DNA of 34,853 nucleotides from Chloroflexota bacterium (lineage in GTDB: Bacteria; Chloroflexota; Dehalococcoidia; Lucifugimonadales; Lucifugimonadaceae), in the NCBI GenBank assembly GCA_013204545.1, contig JABMNN010000070.1, positions 1 through 34,853 of the forward strand. The letters run 5' to 3'. This document shows positions 17,556 to 26,654 of this stretch, in pieces. Numbering within the stretch: position 1 is the first letter of the stretch; each line of letters opens with the position of its first letter. The position numbers and the translations under genes were made by a program. The notes under the pieces were generated by a model. It saw nothing but the letters and a program-made list of their open reading frames with translations, did no database searches and was not told the origin of the DNA.

Positions 17556-18383
17556 CTAGCCAGATAACTCGGACGGATTACCGCTACCGGGGGTCTCGCC
17601 GATCCACACTTCCCCGCCTTCAAAGAGTTCTTTTTTCCAAATCGGAACGATCTCTTTCAGACGATCTACGAAATACAAAGCCGATTCGAACGCCGGTCGC
17701 CGGTGAACCGAACCTACTGCCACGACCATGCTCGTTTCACCGATATCGACTTTGCCAGTGCGGTGGGCAATGGCGATCTTTCCCAGCTCCCACTTGGTTC
17801 GCATTTCATCGACGATTTCGGCGATCTTATTCTCGGCCATCGGCTGATAAGCCTCGTACTCAAGATACGCAACTGTGCGACCTTCGTTCTGGTCGCGCGT
17901 AACACCGAGGAACGTCACAACCGCTCCATCAACTTCCGTCGTAACGAATTCAGTTAAAGGAGCGGGATCAAGCTCATCCGGCGAGATGAAAATCCAATCG
18001 GTAGCCGTATTGATATCACCCGAACCACCACTTACTGGAGGTATCAATGCAATTTCGTCTCCTGCGTTCACGAGATGGTCACCTTGCACGTACTCGCCGT
18101 TCAATGCCAGCATCACGTTCCTTCCCGGTTTTGGATCACTGGGCGTTGCTTTGCACGCAGCATGTACCACATCATCGACTGTCATACCTTCTACCGCATC
18201 GATGCTGACATTCCGAGTACCTGCCCGTTCATGCAACGCGGCGAAGAACAGAATGCGTATTTTTTTGTTGTTGTTCAAGAGAATTAGTTTATTGGTCGAT
18301 GAAGGTTCGATATGAATCAGGGTACTTTCGTACCAGTCTACCCGGGTAAAATCAGACTCACCAGAAGTAGTGGCTTTTGCCAT
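17556..18383 (-). CDS. moaX: MoaD-MoaE fusion protein (molybdopterin synthase, MoaX-like)
   Basis: Makes molybdopterin by transferring sulfur from a MoaD C-terminal thiocarboxylate to precursor Z on MoaE. ATG at 18383; 275 residues. Residues about 41-120 are a ubiquitin-like MoaD (KIRILFFAALHERAG through IALIPPVSGG), with the critical Gly-Gly at 119-120 internal. Residues about 128-262 are MoaE, with FLGVTRDQNEG, VGSVHRRPAFESA and WKKELFEGGE carrying the active-site Lys (250/251). In the known mycobacterial MoaX the fusion is cleaved after the Gly-Gly; the same is inferred here. The first 40 residues are not MoaD-like, and a TTG at codon 36 is an alternative start. It is divergent from the rpsP operon. 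Confidence 0.93.
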   Translation of the reverse strand: MAKATTSGESDFTRVDWYESTLIHIEPSSTNKLILLNNNKKIRILFFAALHERAGTRNVSIDAVEGMTVDDVVHAACKATPSDPKPGRNVMLALNGEYVQGDHLVNAGDEIALIPPVSGGSGDINTATDWIFISPDELDPAPLTEFVTTEVDGAVVTFLGVTRDQNEGRTVAYLEYEAYQPMAENKIAEIVDEMRTKWELGKIAIAHRTGKVDIGETSMVVAVGSVHRRPAFESALYFVDRLKEIVPIWKKELFEGGEVWIGETPGSGNPSELSG

Positions 18384-18401
18384 TAATTTGAAGCTTTACA
18401 G

Positions 18402-18430
18402 TTGACAGGGTCGCAAATCGCTTATGTATT
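18402..18430 (+). promoter_or_regulatory. Sigma-70 promoter P1 of the rpsP operon
   Basis: A perfect TTGACA at 18402-18407, 17-bp spacer, TGTATT at 18425-18430. It is about 140 bp upstream of the rpsP start. Confidence 0.55.
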
Positions 18431-18444
18431 GAACTCAATGCCCT

Positions 18445-18473
18445 TTGACCTACAACGCATTGGCAAATACAAT
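18445..18473 (+). promoter_or_regulatory. Sigma-70 promoter P2 of the rpsP operon
   Basis: TTGACC at 18445-18450, 17-bp spacer, TACAAT at 18468-18473, a close consensus match lying 43 bp downstream of P1. Tandem promoters would suit a ribosomal protein operon. Confidence 0.6.
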
Positions 18474-18570
18474 TTTAGGTCGATCATGTTTGAACTCTGG
18501 CACGTGGCGAGAGTCGGACTACTATTTTTTTCTGCCGTCTCCTTAATTACGGCCCGGAGTGATTTCACGA

Positions 18571-19014
18571 ATGGTTCGAATCCGTCTTAAACGTGTTGGT
18601 GGCAAGAAGCACCCGTTCTACCGAGTAGTTGTAGCTAATCAGCGAGCAGCTCGTGATGGTGCTTTTATCGAACAGATCGGCACCTACGATCCTTTCCCAA
18701 ACCCGCCAGAGATTAAGCTCGACACAGAGAAGCTAAACAAGTGGATCAGTCAGGGTGCACAGCCGTCAGATTCAGTTGCGAGCCTTCTTCGGAGCGAGGG
18801 AATTCTCCCGAAGATTTCAACGGTTACTCCGGTGAAAGAAGCTGCGAAGATCGCCGCCAAACCAGCTAAGGCTGAAAGCACGGCTGCGACCGCTGTTGCA
18901 GAAGTGCCTGTAGAAGTTGAGGAGGAAGCTCCTGTCGCAGCGGTTGTGGTGGAAGACACCCCAACTGACGATTCCCCCGTCGAAGACGCAAAAGAGGAAC
19001 CAACCAGTGGCTGA
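18571..19014 (+). CDS. rpsP: 30S ribosomal protein bS16 with Ala/Glu-rich tail
   Basis: Assembly protein of the small ribosomal subunit. The ATG at 18571 was chosen because [20 protein letters not shown] is the family N-terminus; an ATG 12 bp earlier adds only four residues. 147 residues: the bS16 core spans about 1-85, and the rest is a low-complexity Ala/Val/Glu/Pro extension, as seen in some phyla with long bS16. It overlaps khpA by 8 bp and has two upstream promoters. Confidence 0.96.
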   Translation: MVRIRLKRVGGKKHPFYRVVVANQRAARDGAFIEQIGTYDPFPNPPEIKLDTEKLNKWISQGAQPSDSVASLLRSEGILPKISTVTPVKEAAKIAAKPAKAESTAATAVAEVPVEVEEEAPVAAVVVEDTPTDDSPVEDAKEEPTSG

Positions 19015-19303
19015 AGTCGGTAACGATGCAGCGTCTGAAGAATTAGATGGCGATCCAATATCGCCAGTCGCCTCAATGCGGGAGATGATTGAATACATTG
19101 CCCGTGCGCTTGCTTCGAACCCAGGAGCTGTCGCTGTTACCGAAGAGGATGATGGAGAACGTATTTTCCTCCACTTGTCGGTTGATGATCAGGACAAAGG
19201 AAAAGTAATCGGTCGAGATGGTCGAGTCGCTCAATCGATGCGCTCACTTCTCAGAGTCGCTGCTGTGAAGGCTGACACGCGCGTCAGTCTCGAAATCGAC
19301 TAA
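19007..19303 (+). CDS. khpA: KH-domain RNA-binding protein KhpA
   Basis: Small RNA-binding protein encoded after rpsP in many bacteria, in some species partnering KhpB in cell-size control. GTG at 19007, preceded by GAGGA at 18994-18998, gives 98 residues; the longer frame from 18917 lies inside rpsP and is not family-like. The KH GxxG loop is visible as [12 protein letters not shown] near residue 64, followed by the typical [12 protein letters not shown] helix. It overlaps rpsP by 8 bp, and rimM follows 24 bp later. Confidence 0.93.
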   Translation: MAEVGNDAASEELDGDPISPVASMREMIEYIARALASNPGAVAVTEEDDGERIFLHLSVDDQDKGKVIGRDGRVAQSMRSLLRVAAVKADTRVSLEID

Positions 19304-19327
19304 CTCGTCCATTTTGGCGCCATTACG

Positions 19328-19873
19328 ATGACCGATTCAAACAATGGATCTTACAATTCGACCGAAGAACTAGTCGTCGTTGGTCGCGTCCGGCGCCCTA
19401 CCGGTCTAAACGGTGCCCTTTTGGTAGAAGTGTATTCTGGACTTCCTGATCGATTTTCTGTCGGTGATCGAGTTATCGTCGACGGCAAGGAATATGAGAT
19501 CATCGAAACTGGAAAGTCAGGTACCTCAGCGAAATTGAAGTTCGCCGCAATTGACTCGATTGAGAAAGCCGACCAATTCAGGGACGCAGAGTTATCAGTC
19601 CGAGCAGACGATCTCCCTGAAAACCCTCCCGGTGTTTACTACCATTACGAGATCATAGGAATTAGTGTTGAGACAGTCGATGGGCAGCAGCTAGGAACCC
19701 TAACTGAGATCATCGAGACAGGCAGCAACGACGTTTTTGTTATTACACTTGAGTCTAAAGTTGCTGAGAAAAAGCCTTCTGAAATTTTAGTGCCCGTTCT
19801 TGAAGGCGTAATTGTTAACGTCGACAAAAACACCGGCACGATGAAGATCGACCTGCCTGAGGGAATACTCTAA
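19328..19873 (+). CDS. rimM: Ribosome maturation factor RimM
   Basis: Assists 30S head assembly by binding uS19 and 16S rRNA. ATG at 19328; 181 residues. The N-terminal beta-barrel opens VVVGRVRRPTGLNGALLVEV (about 16-35); the C-terminal PRC-barrel contains YYHYEIIGISVETVDGQQLG near 105 and the closing ILVPVLEGVIVNVD. It is third in the rpsP-khpA-rimM order; trmD and rplS, which commonly follow, are replaced here by yebC. Confidence 0.95.
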   Translation: MTDSNNGSYNSTEELVVVGRVRRPTGLNGALLVEVYSGLPDRFSVGDRVIVDGKEYEIIETGKSGTSAKLKFAAIDSIEKADQFRDAELSVRADDLPENPPGVYYHYEIIGISVETVDGQQLGTLTEIIETGSNDVFVITLESKVAEKKPSEILVPVLEGVIVNVDKNTGTMKIDLPEGIL

Positions 19874-19950
19874 AGCCACTTATTTCGGTAGACTGTGCGC
19901 TCAGTTCATACGGCTCACGCTGAATCATCATGTAGAGGATGGAAGTCTGA

Positions 19951-20712
19951 ATGTCAGGTCACTCGAAATGGAGCACGATCAAGCACAAAAAAGGTGCAGC
20001 CGACGCTAAGCGCGGTCAACTATTCACCAAGCTTGCCCGCGAAATAATGGTTGCGGCTCGATCTGGCGACGCCAACCCTGAGATGAACTTTCGTCTTCGA
20101 CTAGCAATCGATAACGCTAAGTCGTTAAACATGCCGAAGGACAACATCGACCGAGCAGTTGCTCGTGGGTCAGGTGTTGGTGATGACTCAGCTGTTCTTG
20201 AAGAAATCAGCTATGAAGCATACGGACCTGGGGGGGCAGGAATTATTGTCCAAACACTTACCGACAACAAGAACCGAACTGCTGCTGAGGTTAGGGCAAA
20301 GATAACCCGCGGTGGCGGCAATCTTGCAGGCTTTGGCGCAGTTTCCTGGAATTTCGAGAGTAAGGGACTTATCACCGTAGAAATCATCGATGGAGATCCC
20401 GAAGATATTGCTCTCGAAATTGTTGATGTCGGTGCTGAAGACGTAGAAGTCGATGGCAACACGGTTCTGGTGACAGCACCATACGAGAATTTCGCTGCAG
20501 TCAGGGACAGCGTCGAGGCTCTCCCAGGAGTCAAGATCGAAAGCGGTGAAATTGCTCTCGTGCCGACCACACTCGTGCCTCTGGACGATAAGGGTGCAAT
20601 GCAGACACTCAGGCTTCTCGACATATTGGAAGAGCTAGACGACGTTTCGAAGGTCTATTCAAATGGTGACTTCTCGGATGAAGTTCTTTTGAAGTACGCC
20701 GAAACCCCTTAG
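19951..20712 (+). CDS. yebC: YebC/PmpR family regulatory or translation-associated protein
   Basis: Conserved bacterial protein described as a transcriptional regulator and, for some members, as a factor easing ribosome stalling; its role here is not determined. ATG at 19951 with GGAAG a few bases upstream; 253 residues, normal. It begins with the invariant SGHSKWSTIKHKKGAADAKR, and contains LRLAIDNAKSLNMPKDNIDRA and the YEAYGPGG block near 90. A 77-bp gap separates it from rimM. No ruvC follows, which is its partner in many genomes. Confidence 0.96.
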   Translation: MSGHSKWSTIKHKKGAADAKRGQLFTKLAREIMVAARSGDANPEMNFRLRLAIDNAKSLNMPKDNIDRAVARGSGVGDDSAVLEEISYEAYGPGGAGIIVQTLTDNKNRTAAEVRAKITRGGGNLAGFGAVSWNFESKGLITVEIIDGDPEDIALEIVDVGAEDVEVDGNTVLVTAPYENFAAVRDSVEALPGVKIESGEIALVPTTLVPLDDKGAMQTLRLLDILEELDDVSKVYSNGDFSDEVLLKYAETP

Positions 20713-20867
20713 TTATCCGTCGAGTTGATTACACGCCGAGCAACCGGTAGGTTTCACGTGCCCCACACAGCTATTTCATGCAATAACCTGTGCAATCGGC
20801 ATACATTTCAATTGCTACAAGTAATCTGATGCACTAACGCGTGTGGTTCGATTGGAGTTTCGCCCCA

Positions 20868-21782
20868 GTGACGACAGCGATTTGTACGACAGGGCTGACC
20901 AAGTACTATGGGGCACATCGTGGTGTTCTAGACGTCAATCTTGAAATCAAGCAGGGTGACGTTTTCGGCCTGCTGGGTCCGAACGGTGCAGGTAAAACAA
21001 CGTGCATTCGAATGTTCCTCGACTTCATTCGTCCGACTTCAGGCACGATATCTGTGCTTGGCATGGACTCTCGCGCTGACTCAGTGGAAATTCGAAAACA
21101 TATTGGCTATCTACCTGGTGATTTCATCACTTATGAGAAGCTGACATCAGGTGAATTACTCGAGTATTTTGTCAATCTTAGAGGTGACACTCTCACGAAG
21201 GCAAAAGTACTGGCAGATCGATTCGATCTTGATCTTTCGAGGAAAATTGGCGAGTTATCCAGAGGTAATCGGCAAAAAATTGGCCTTGTTCAGGCGTTCA
21301 TGTCCAATCCTGAACTTCTAATCCTTGATGAGCCCACAACCGGGCTCGACCCACTACTTCAACAAGAATTCCACAAGCTCGTATTGGAAGAAGCCAAAGC
21401 TGGCAAAACACTATTTGTGTCTTCCCATGTGCTATCTGAAGTAGAAGTTATCTGCGATCGAGTGGGAATTATCCGCGAAGGAGCGTTGATCACCGTAGAA
21501 GAGGTTGCAGCCCTCAGGGAACGAGCGCTCACGCACGTAGCGATCGAATTCGAAAACCCTGTCTCACCATCTGATTTCGAAACCGTTGAAGGAGTGACTG
21601 AAGTTGTAGTCACAGAACACAAGATGAGTTGCAACGTGACAGGCAGTATCGACTCGCTGATCAAAGCGGTGGCGAAACACACGGTACACAAGATCGAGTC
21701 CGCACATCCCGGTTTGGAAGAAGTGTTTCTCGCCTTCTACAACGATGATGACACCGAAAAGGAGGATTATTATGCTGAGTAA
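20868..21782 (+). CDS. ABC transporter ATP-binding protein (ABC-2 exporter)
   Basis: ATPase driving the permease encoded just downstream. The GTG at 20868 is chosen because GGAG lies at 20854-20857 and the protein then begins directly before the domain; a GTG at 20841 would add nine residues. 304 residues. Walker A GPNGAGKTT (37-45), signature ELSRGNRQK, Walker B LLILDEPTTGLD and switch His in SSHVLSEV are intact. The C-terminal third is a NatA-like extension. Its last 11 bp overlap the permease start, so the two are co-translated. Substrate unknown. Confidence 0.93.
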   Translation: MTTAICTTGLTKYYGAHRGVLDVNLEIKQGDVFGLLGPNGAGKTTCIRMFLDFIRPTSGTISVLGMDSRADSVEIRKHIGYLPGDFITYEKLTSGELLEYFVNLRGDTLTKAKVLADRFDLDLSRKIGELSRGNRQKIGLVQAFMSNPELLILDEPTTGLDPLLQQEFHKLVLEEAKAGKTLFVSSHVLSEVEVICDRVGIIREGALITVEEVAALRERALTHVAIEFENPVSPSDFETVEGVTEVVVTEHKMSCNVTGSIDSLIKAVAKHTVHKIESAHPGLEEVFLAFYNDDDTEKEDYYAE

Positions 21783-22569
21783 TATCTATCTCAAAACTCT
21801 ACGAGATTCTAGAAAATCAGTCCTTTTCTACTCCATCGGCAGCATTTCGCTTGGTCTTTACGTGACCCTGTTTTACCCAACAATTCGGGACGCTACCGGC
21901 TTCGCTGAATTTCTTGACCAACTCCCGGAAGTGATGCAATCGCTCATCGGCGATGCTGAGACATACACAACCGCTGAAGGCTTCCTGAACGCTGAATTGT
22001 TTAGCTTTATGGGACCACTCGTTATTGGAATTTTCGCGATCATCGCGGGCATGACAGCGATAGCGGGTGAAGAAGAATCGCATACGCTGGATCAGCTCAT
22101 GGCGAATCCGATTTCGCGGACTAATCTATTGGCGCAGAAGATTGGAGCCCTACTCACAAATCTCATGTTCTTGAGCATAGCGATGTGGGTCGGGTTGACC
22201 GGAGGTTCAATACTGGCTGGGTTCGATCTTTCAATCTCTGGCACTACGCAAGCAATTATCAGCCAGTATGCTCTTGGTGCCGTACTAGGTCTTCTCGCTC
22301 TTTCTGTAGGTGCATCGACCGGCAAAAAGGGTCTCGCTGGCGGGGTAGCAGCCGGCGTAGGGCTGGTCGGTTTTTTGCTCGACACATTTTTATCACTGGT
22401 CGACTTGCTGAATCCGGCACGGTTTATCTCAGTGTTCTACTACTTCAATAGCAACGATGTGATCCTCCACGGGATCAACGTTGTGCATTTCCTGACACTG
22501 GTAGCGATCGCTGTCACGGCAATAGCAATTTCACTTTGGAGATTCGAGAGAAGAGATCTGGCAAATTAG
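21772..22569 (+). CDS. ABC-2 type transporter permease
   Basis: Integral membrane partner of the preceding ATPase. ATG at 21772 has an excellent GGAGG at 21761-21765 and overlaps the ATPase stop by 11 bp; the longer frame from 21745 is discarded for this reason. 265 residues with about six hydrophobic segments (around 20-35, 80-105, 125-145, 160-185, 192-215, 235-255). The cytosolic stretch GEEESHTLDQLMANPISR after the second segment is characteristic of ABC-2 permeases. Compound exported unknown. Confidence 0.92.
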   Translation: MLSNIYLKTLRDSRKSVLFYSIGSISLGLYVTLFYPTIRDATGFAEFLDQLPEVMQSLIGDAETYTTAEGFLNAELFSFMGPLVIGIFAIIAGMTAIAGEEESHTLDQLMANPISRTNLLAQKIGALLTNLMFLSIAMWVGLTGGSILAGFDLSISGTTQAIISQYALGAVLGLLALSVGASTGKKGLAGGVAAGVGLVGFLLDTFLSLVDLLNPARFISVFYYFNSNDVILHGINVVHFLTLVAIAVTAIAISLWRFERRDLAN

Positions 22570-22651
22570 TATCGTTCGAAAAAAGGTGGCAGTACACTTT
22601 TACTTGCATTTCTGCTTTTACTTTATGAGATAGATCGGATTCAATTACTAA

Positions 22652-22852
22652 ATGTGTAGAACCACCGCAGGACCGTTACTTGCGATAATCGGTGTTGCTG
22701 GTACGGCAGCCGGAGTGGGCTTGGCAGTAGTTCGCGAAAGACTCGACCGAATCTCTGACTCACGAGCGTCAAAACAAGCGGCTCAAGAAAAAGCCCAGAA
22801 TTCACCAGCCTCAGAAGAATCCCGTACAGCCGAGTCGAACGATATAGACTAG
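22652..22852 (+). CDS. Small single-span membrane protein, unknown function
   Basis: 66 residues from ATG at 22652. A hydrophobic, Gly/Ala-rich segment (about residues 7-26) is followed by a charged, Ala/Glu/Ser-rich cytosolic tail. No family is recognised. It lies 82 bp after the permease on the same strand, and its stop overlaps the convergent yyaL-type stop by three bases. The amphipathic layout and clean end support it, but no clear ribosome-binding site is seen. Confidence 0.5.
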   Translation: MCRTTAGPLLAIIGVAGTAAGVGLAVVRERLDRISDSRASKQAAQEKAQNSPASEESRTAESNDID

Positions 22853-24909
22853 CTAAGCTGCTCAACCAACTCAGCAACGCTCGACACAGGCAGCTTGCAG
22901 ACATAGTTTGCACACACGTACGCAGTTGCTTTGCCGTTAACTTGAACTTTTCCTTCCAGCAACGGCGATCTGTTAGTTAAATCTGGGACTGAGCTTATAC
23001 CGGCAAGAACGGTGTTCGGTGCGAACGAACTTCGCAGCTCACGTTTCATCGCAATGACAACCGGATCTGCATCATCACCGATCAACACAACTTGCTGAGA
23101 GTTTGAACGCAAGAAATCGACCGCGGCCAGCCAAGATGTGACCGACGACGGTGATTGTTCCATATACGGTATCAGCGCCTTCATCGAAGCTTCGGCTTTT
23201 GAAGCATAGTCGATGTCACCTGTGAAGATGCTCAACCGTAGGAGTGCCATAGCAGCGATGGCACCTCCAGATGGCAAGGCGTTATCGAGTACGTCTCTCG
23301 GTCGCACCAACAGTTTCGAGTGTTCAAGCGACGTGTCGTAGAATACTTCCCAATCTTGATCCCAAAAACGATTAATCATCTGATCAGCAAGCGACTGTGC
23401 CTCATCGATGTATGAATAGTCGAATGTGGCCTCATAAAGTGTCAGGAGAGCGTCGATCAGGCAGGAATGATCGTCAAGATAGCCGAGGATCCGAGCGTCG
23501 CCCTCTGATTCGTTAGTCGCCTTCCATGTGTGGAGGAGTCGACCCTGTGAGTCCTTGAGTTGATCAAGAAGAAGTCTGGCGTTCTTCTCTGCCGCAGCGA
23601 TCCACTCAGAGTTTTCGAGTACAGCTCCTGCCTCGGCAAATGCTTTGAGCATCATCGAGTTCCACGAAACTAGTATTTTGTCGTCGATATCAGGCGCAAT
23701 TCGCTGGGAACGAGCTTCAAGAAGAAGCCCTCTAATTCGTGTTATATCTCCGACAAGTTCGGATGACTCTCGCATAGTTCGGGAAATAAACTCCAGTCTT
23801 GATATTGGCAAATACAATATATTTGAATCTTCGAAGTTTCCTCCCTCCGTCACCCCCCAGTATGCCTTGGCAAGTTCGGCATCCGACTCGTCGAGGACGG
23901 TGTCGATCTCACCGGATGTCCAGACAAAATATTTCCCTTCGACTCCTTCGGAATCTGCATCAGATGCAGAGAAGAATCCACCAGTTGGGTGAGTCATCTC
24001 TCGCGTCACGTATTCAAGAGTTTCTTCAACTATCCTGATGAACAGTGGGGTTTTGGTGGCTTGATAGGCATGTAGATATAGTGAAACAAGTTGAGCGTTG
24101 TCGTAAAGCATCTTTTCGAAGTGAGGAACCAGCCATCGATCGTCCACCGAATATCGTGCGAATCCTCCGCCGATCTGGTCGTAAATACCACCTTGTGCCA
24201 TTTTTTCGAGGGTAAGTGTGACCATATCTAGCACCTGCGAACTGCCTGTTCGTTTCCAGTACCTGAGGAGAAGTTCGTAAACCATTGGCTGCGGAAATTT
24301 CGGTGCGCCTTTACTACCTCCATGTTCAAGATCCGCTAGACCTACCAGATGAGTGAAGCTACCGAATATCAGAGAATCATCGATCGTGCCATCGATTTTT
24401 TTGGGAGTCGACTGTTCTCGAATCGTGGCTACTATCTGTTGGGAGTTCGCTATGATTTCTTCTCGTCTATTTGCGTAGGCATCTGATATCGCAGCCAATA
24501 CTCTTGGGAACCCTGCCATATTGGGGCGGTCTTCGGGCGGGAAGTAAGTTCCACCAAAGAACGGCTGCCCATCGGGAGAAATGAAAACGGTAAGAGGCCA
24601 GCCACCCGAACCGGTCATAGCCTGAACGGCTGTCATGTAGATAGAGTCGACGTCTGGAAGTTCTTCTCGATCCACTTTGATATTCACAAAACCTGCATTC
24701 ATGACTGCTGCGATAGATTCATTTTCGAATGACTCGTGTGCCATTACGTGACACCAGTGGCATGCCGAATATCCGATTGACAATAAAATCGGTTTGTCGA
24801 GCAGTTTTGCGGCAGCTAGCGCATCTTCACCCCAGGGGTACCAATCGACCGGATTATCCTTGTGCTGAAGCAGATACGGGCTAGCTTCATTAGCCAATCG
24901 GTTGGGCAT
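22849..24909 (-). CDS. YyaL/SSP411-type thioredoxin-domain protein (DUF255)
   Basis: Large conserved protein with an N-terminal thioredoxin-like DUF255 domain fused to an (alpha/alpha)6-barrel region similar to N-acylglucosamine 2-epimerases; biochemical role uncertain. The start at 24909 ([16 protein letters not shown]) matches the family N-terminus and gives 686 residues; the frame opens 20 codons earlier without family sequence. The redox motif CHWC is at residues 50-53 in [11 protein letters not shown], with [11 protein letters not shown] and GGWPLTVF downstream, and [11 protein letters not shown] after that. Barrel blocks include [20 protein letters not shown]. It lies 120 bp after the NHL selenoprotein candidate on the same strand. 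Confidence 0.93.
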   Translation of the reverse strand: MPNRLANEASPYLLQHKDNPVDWYPWGEDALAAAKLLDKPILLSIGYSACHWCHVMAHESFENESIAAVMNAGFVNIKVDREELPDVDSIYMTAVQAMTGSGGWPLTVFISPDGQPFFGGTYFPPEDRPNMAGFPRVLAAISDAYANRREEIIANSQQIVATIREQSTPKKIDGTIDDSLIFGSFTHLVGLADLEHGGSKGAPKFPQPMVYELLLRYWKRTGSSQVLDMVTLTLEKMAQGGIYDQIGGGFARYSVDDRWLVPHFEKMLYDNAQLVSLYLHAYQATKTPLFIRIVEETLEYVTREMTHPTGGFFSASDADSEGVEGKYFVWTSGEIDTVLDESDAELAKAYWGVTEGGNFEDSNILYLPISRLEFISRTMRESSELVGDITRIRGLLLEARSQRIAPDIDDKILVSWNSMMLKAFAEAGAVLENSEWIAAAEKNARLLLDQLKDSQGRLLHTWKATNESEGDARILGYLDDHSCLIDALLTLYEATFDYSYIDEAQSLADQMINRFWDQDWEVFYDTSLEHSKLLVRPRDVLDNALPSGGAIAAMALLRLSIFTGDIDYASKAEASMKALIPYMEQSPSSVTSWLAAVDFLRSNSQQVVLIGDDADPVVIAMKRELRSSFAPNTVLAGISSVPDLTNRSPLLEGKVQVNGKATAYVCANYVCKLPVSSVAELVEQLS

Positions 24910-25029
24910 GGATTTCCTAATCGTTGGAATACTTGATCTGATGAGAATACGACGAGGGTATGCATCCATCAGAACGCTGGGCAGAATCTATCGTGCATAG
25001 CTCTGATCGGTCGGTTCGTGCTTTTTGCT

Positions 25030-26538
25030 TCATAGTCCCGTCAGTACCAACGAATACACCTCATTGGTAGTAAGTTCAATGATTTTGATCTTGTGATTGT
25101 TAGTATCCGCGACATAAATCCGATCACCAACCACCACTAAGCCTGCCGGTTCGCTAAATTGTGCGGTCGTTGAATAGCCATTCACATCACCAAGTTTGCC
25201 TGATCCAGCGACCGTCTTCACCTGTAGTGAACCGATCGCTACTGACTTAACTTTATTGTTGTACGAATCAGCCACGTATATTACGTCGTTATGAACAGCG
25301 AGTCCTTGAGGATGTTGAAAGAGAGCGTCTTTTCCGACCCCATCGACGTCACCGAAATCGAACAGCCCCTTCCCGACAAGGGTAACCACTCTGCCCTCTT
25401 CAGCAATCGCTGAAACCCTCAGGGAACTTGTTTCGCTATCGATAAAGAACACTGCATTGTTTGATACCTCGACACCATATGGCTGAGCGAGTCGAGCAAC
25501 GGTTTTCAGATCATCAACGATATCTTCAAAGCCATCACCAGCGAACGGAGCCAAAGTACCCTCAACGATATTCATTGACCAAAGCTGATGAAATCCTGCC
25601 ATGGCGATGTACAGAACACCGTCGTACAAAGACAGGTCGTAGGGCGAGTTGAGAGGTATCCTGAGTGCCTCCCCACCTTTGTGCTTGTAGAGCGATTGTT
25701 CACCGGTTCCAGCGACAGTGGTCGCAGTTCCGGCGACTAAACTGACTTTCACAATTGTGTGAGTGCCTGCATCTGCGACGTAAAGAGTTTCGCCATCAAT
25801 CACTACACCCTGTGGGTTATCGAACAACGGTTGAGCGAATCCACGCTCGATAAACACAACTTGGCTCGCGTCTTTATTCAGTGGAGATTCGCCATTGCCT
25901 ATGATCACTTCAACTTTGCCTTCAATGTCGGTGATGATGACTCGGCGATTGTTGGAGTCGGAAATAACCAGCCAGTTTCTTTCGGCATCGGCGGTGATCT
26001 TCCCAGGAAACGAAAGTATAGATTTTTCGATGGTCTCTGGTTGAAGTTTGAGAGCCCCGCGTCTGAATAACCCTGATGGTTCGTGCTCGCTAATCATTTC
26101 GGCAATTACTCGATCGAGAACCTCGATAGGAAATTCGCCTTCGTGGCGACCTATTACCTTGCCTGATGGATCGAGGAACATCAGCGTAGGCCAAGCGCGG
26201 GCGGCGTAAGATTTCCAAATCTCGAACTCGGCATCATTTACAACTGGGTGACCGATTCTATACCGCCGAACTGCTTCGCGAACATTGTCAGACGATTTCT
26301 CAGCATTGAACTTCGCTGAGTGCACTCCGACCACACTCAATATGTCAGCATACTTAGTTTCCAGCTTCCGCAACTGCGGAAGTACATGCATGCAGTTAAT
26401 TCAGCAGTAGGTCCAGAAATGGAGTATTACAAGTCGACCTGTAAGATCGGTGAGTGTTATCGGTGAGTCGGTATTGAACCACTCGAGGTCTGCTGGAAAT
26501 TGTGGAGCATGGATCGTACCCTCGTATCTCGTCGCCAT
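25030..26538 (-). CDS. Thioredoxin-like/NHL-repeat protein (NHLRC2-like), candidate selenoprotein with in-frame UGA
   Basis: Predicted redox protein: an N-terminal thioredoxin-like domain (about residues 10-155) followed by an NHL beta-propeller (about 160-500). The ATG at 26538 opens MATRYEGTIHAPQFPADLEW and reads through LVILHFWTYC to a single TGA at 26401-26403, codon 46, then INCMHVLPQL and an uninterrupted frame to TGA 25030-25032. With that codon decoded the protein is 502 residues. NHLRC2-family proteins have TYCCINCMH here, so the UGA replaces the first Cys of CxxC (U46-I-N-C49). The downstream VGVHSAKF and HPVVNDAE blocks are also family hallmarks. A start after the stop (ATG at 26391) would remove the beta-strand and active site of the thioredoxin fold. 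The alternative is a nonsense mutation or base error. Confidence 0.85.
26365..26403 (-). promoter_or_regulatory. Candidate bacterial SECIS element after the in-frame UGA
   Basis: On the transcript, UGA (26403-26401) is followed by 18 nt and then a perfect 7-bp hairpin CUUCCGC-AGUU-GCGGAAG (26382-26376 with 26371-26365, loop 26375-26372). The loop starts 25 nt after the UGA and has G within its first two nucleotides, inside published limits for bacterial SECIS elements (loop about 16-37 nt away, G near the loop start). It lies within coding sequence, as bacterial SECIS elements do. Confidence 0.7.
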
Positions 26539-26654
26539 TCTGTGCCCCCAACTCGCCACTATTCAAACAATACCGTGCGATCAATCAATTCACGCTAAGC
26601 CGACCCATACTTGGCTCAACGAGCCAATCCGAGATCGGTTACCTAGTTTAGTGT

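Noticed and set aside
25030-26391. The thioredoxin/NHL gene as a 453-residue protein starting at the ATG right after the UGA
   Set aside because: That start lies inside the conserved C-I-N-C-M-H motif, and the upstream 45 codons encode the start of the thioredoxin fold in the same frame, including FWTYC. The longer reading with a decoded UGA explains all of it.
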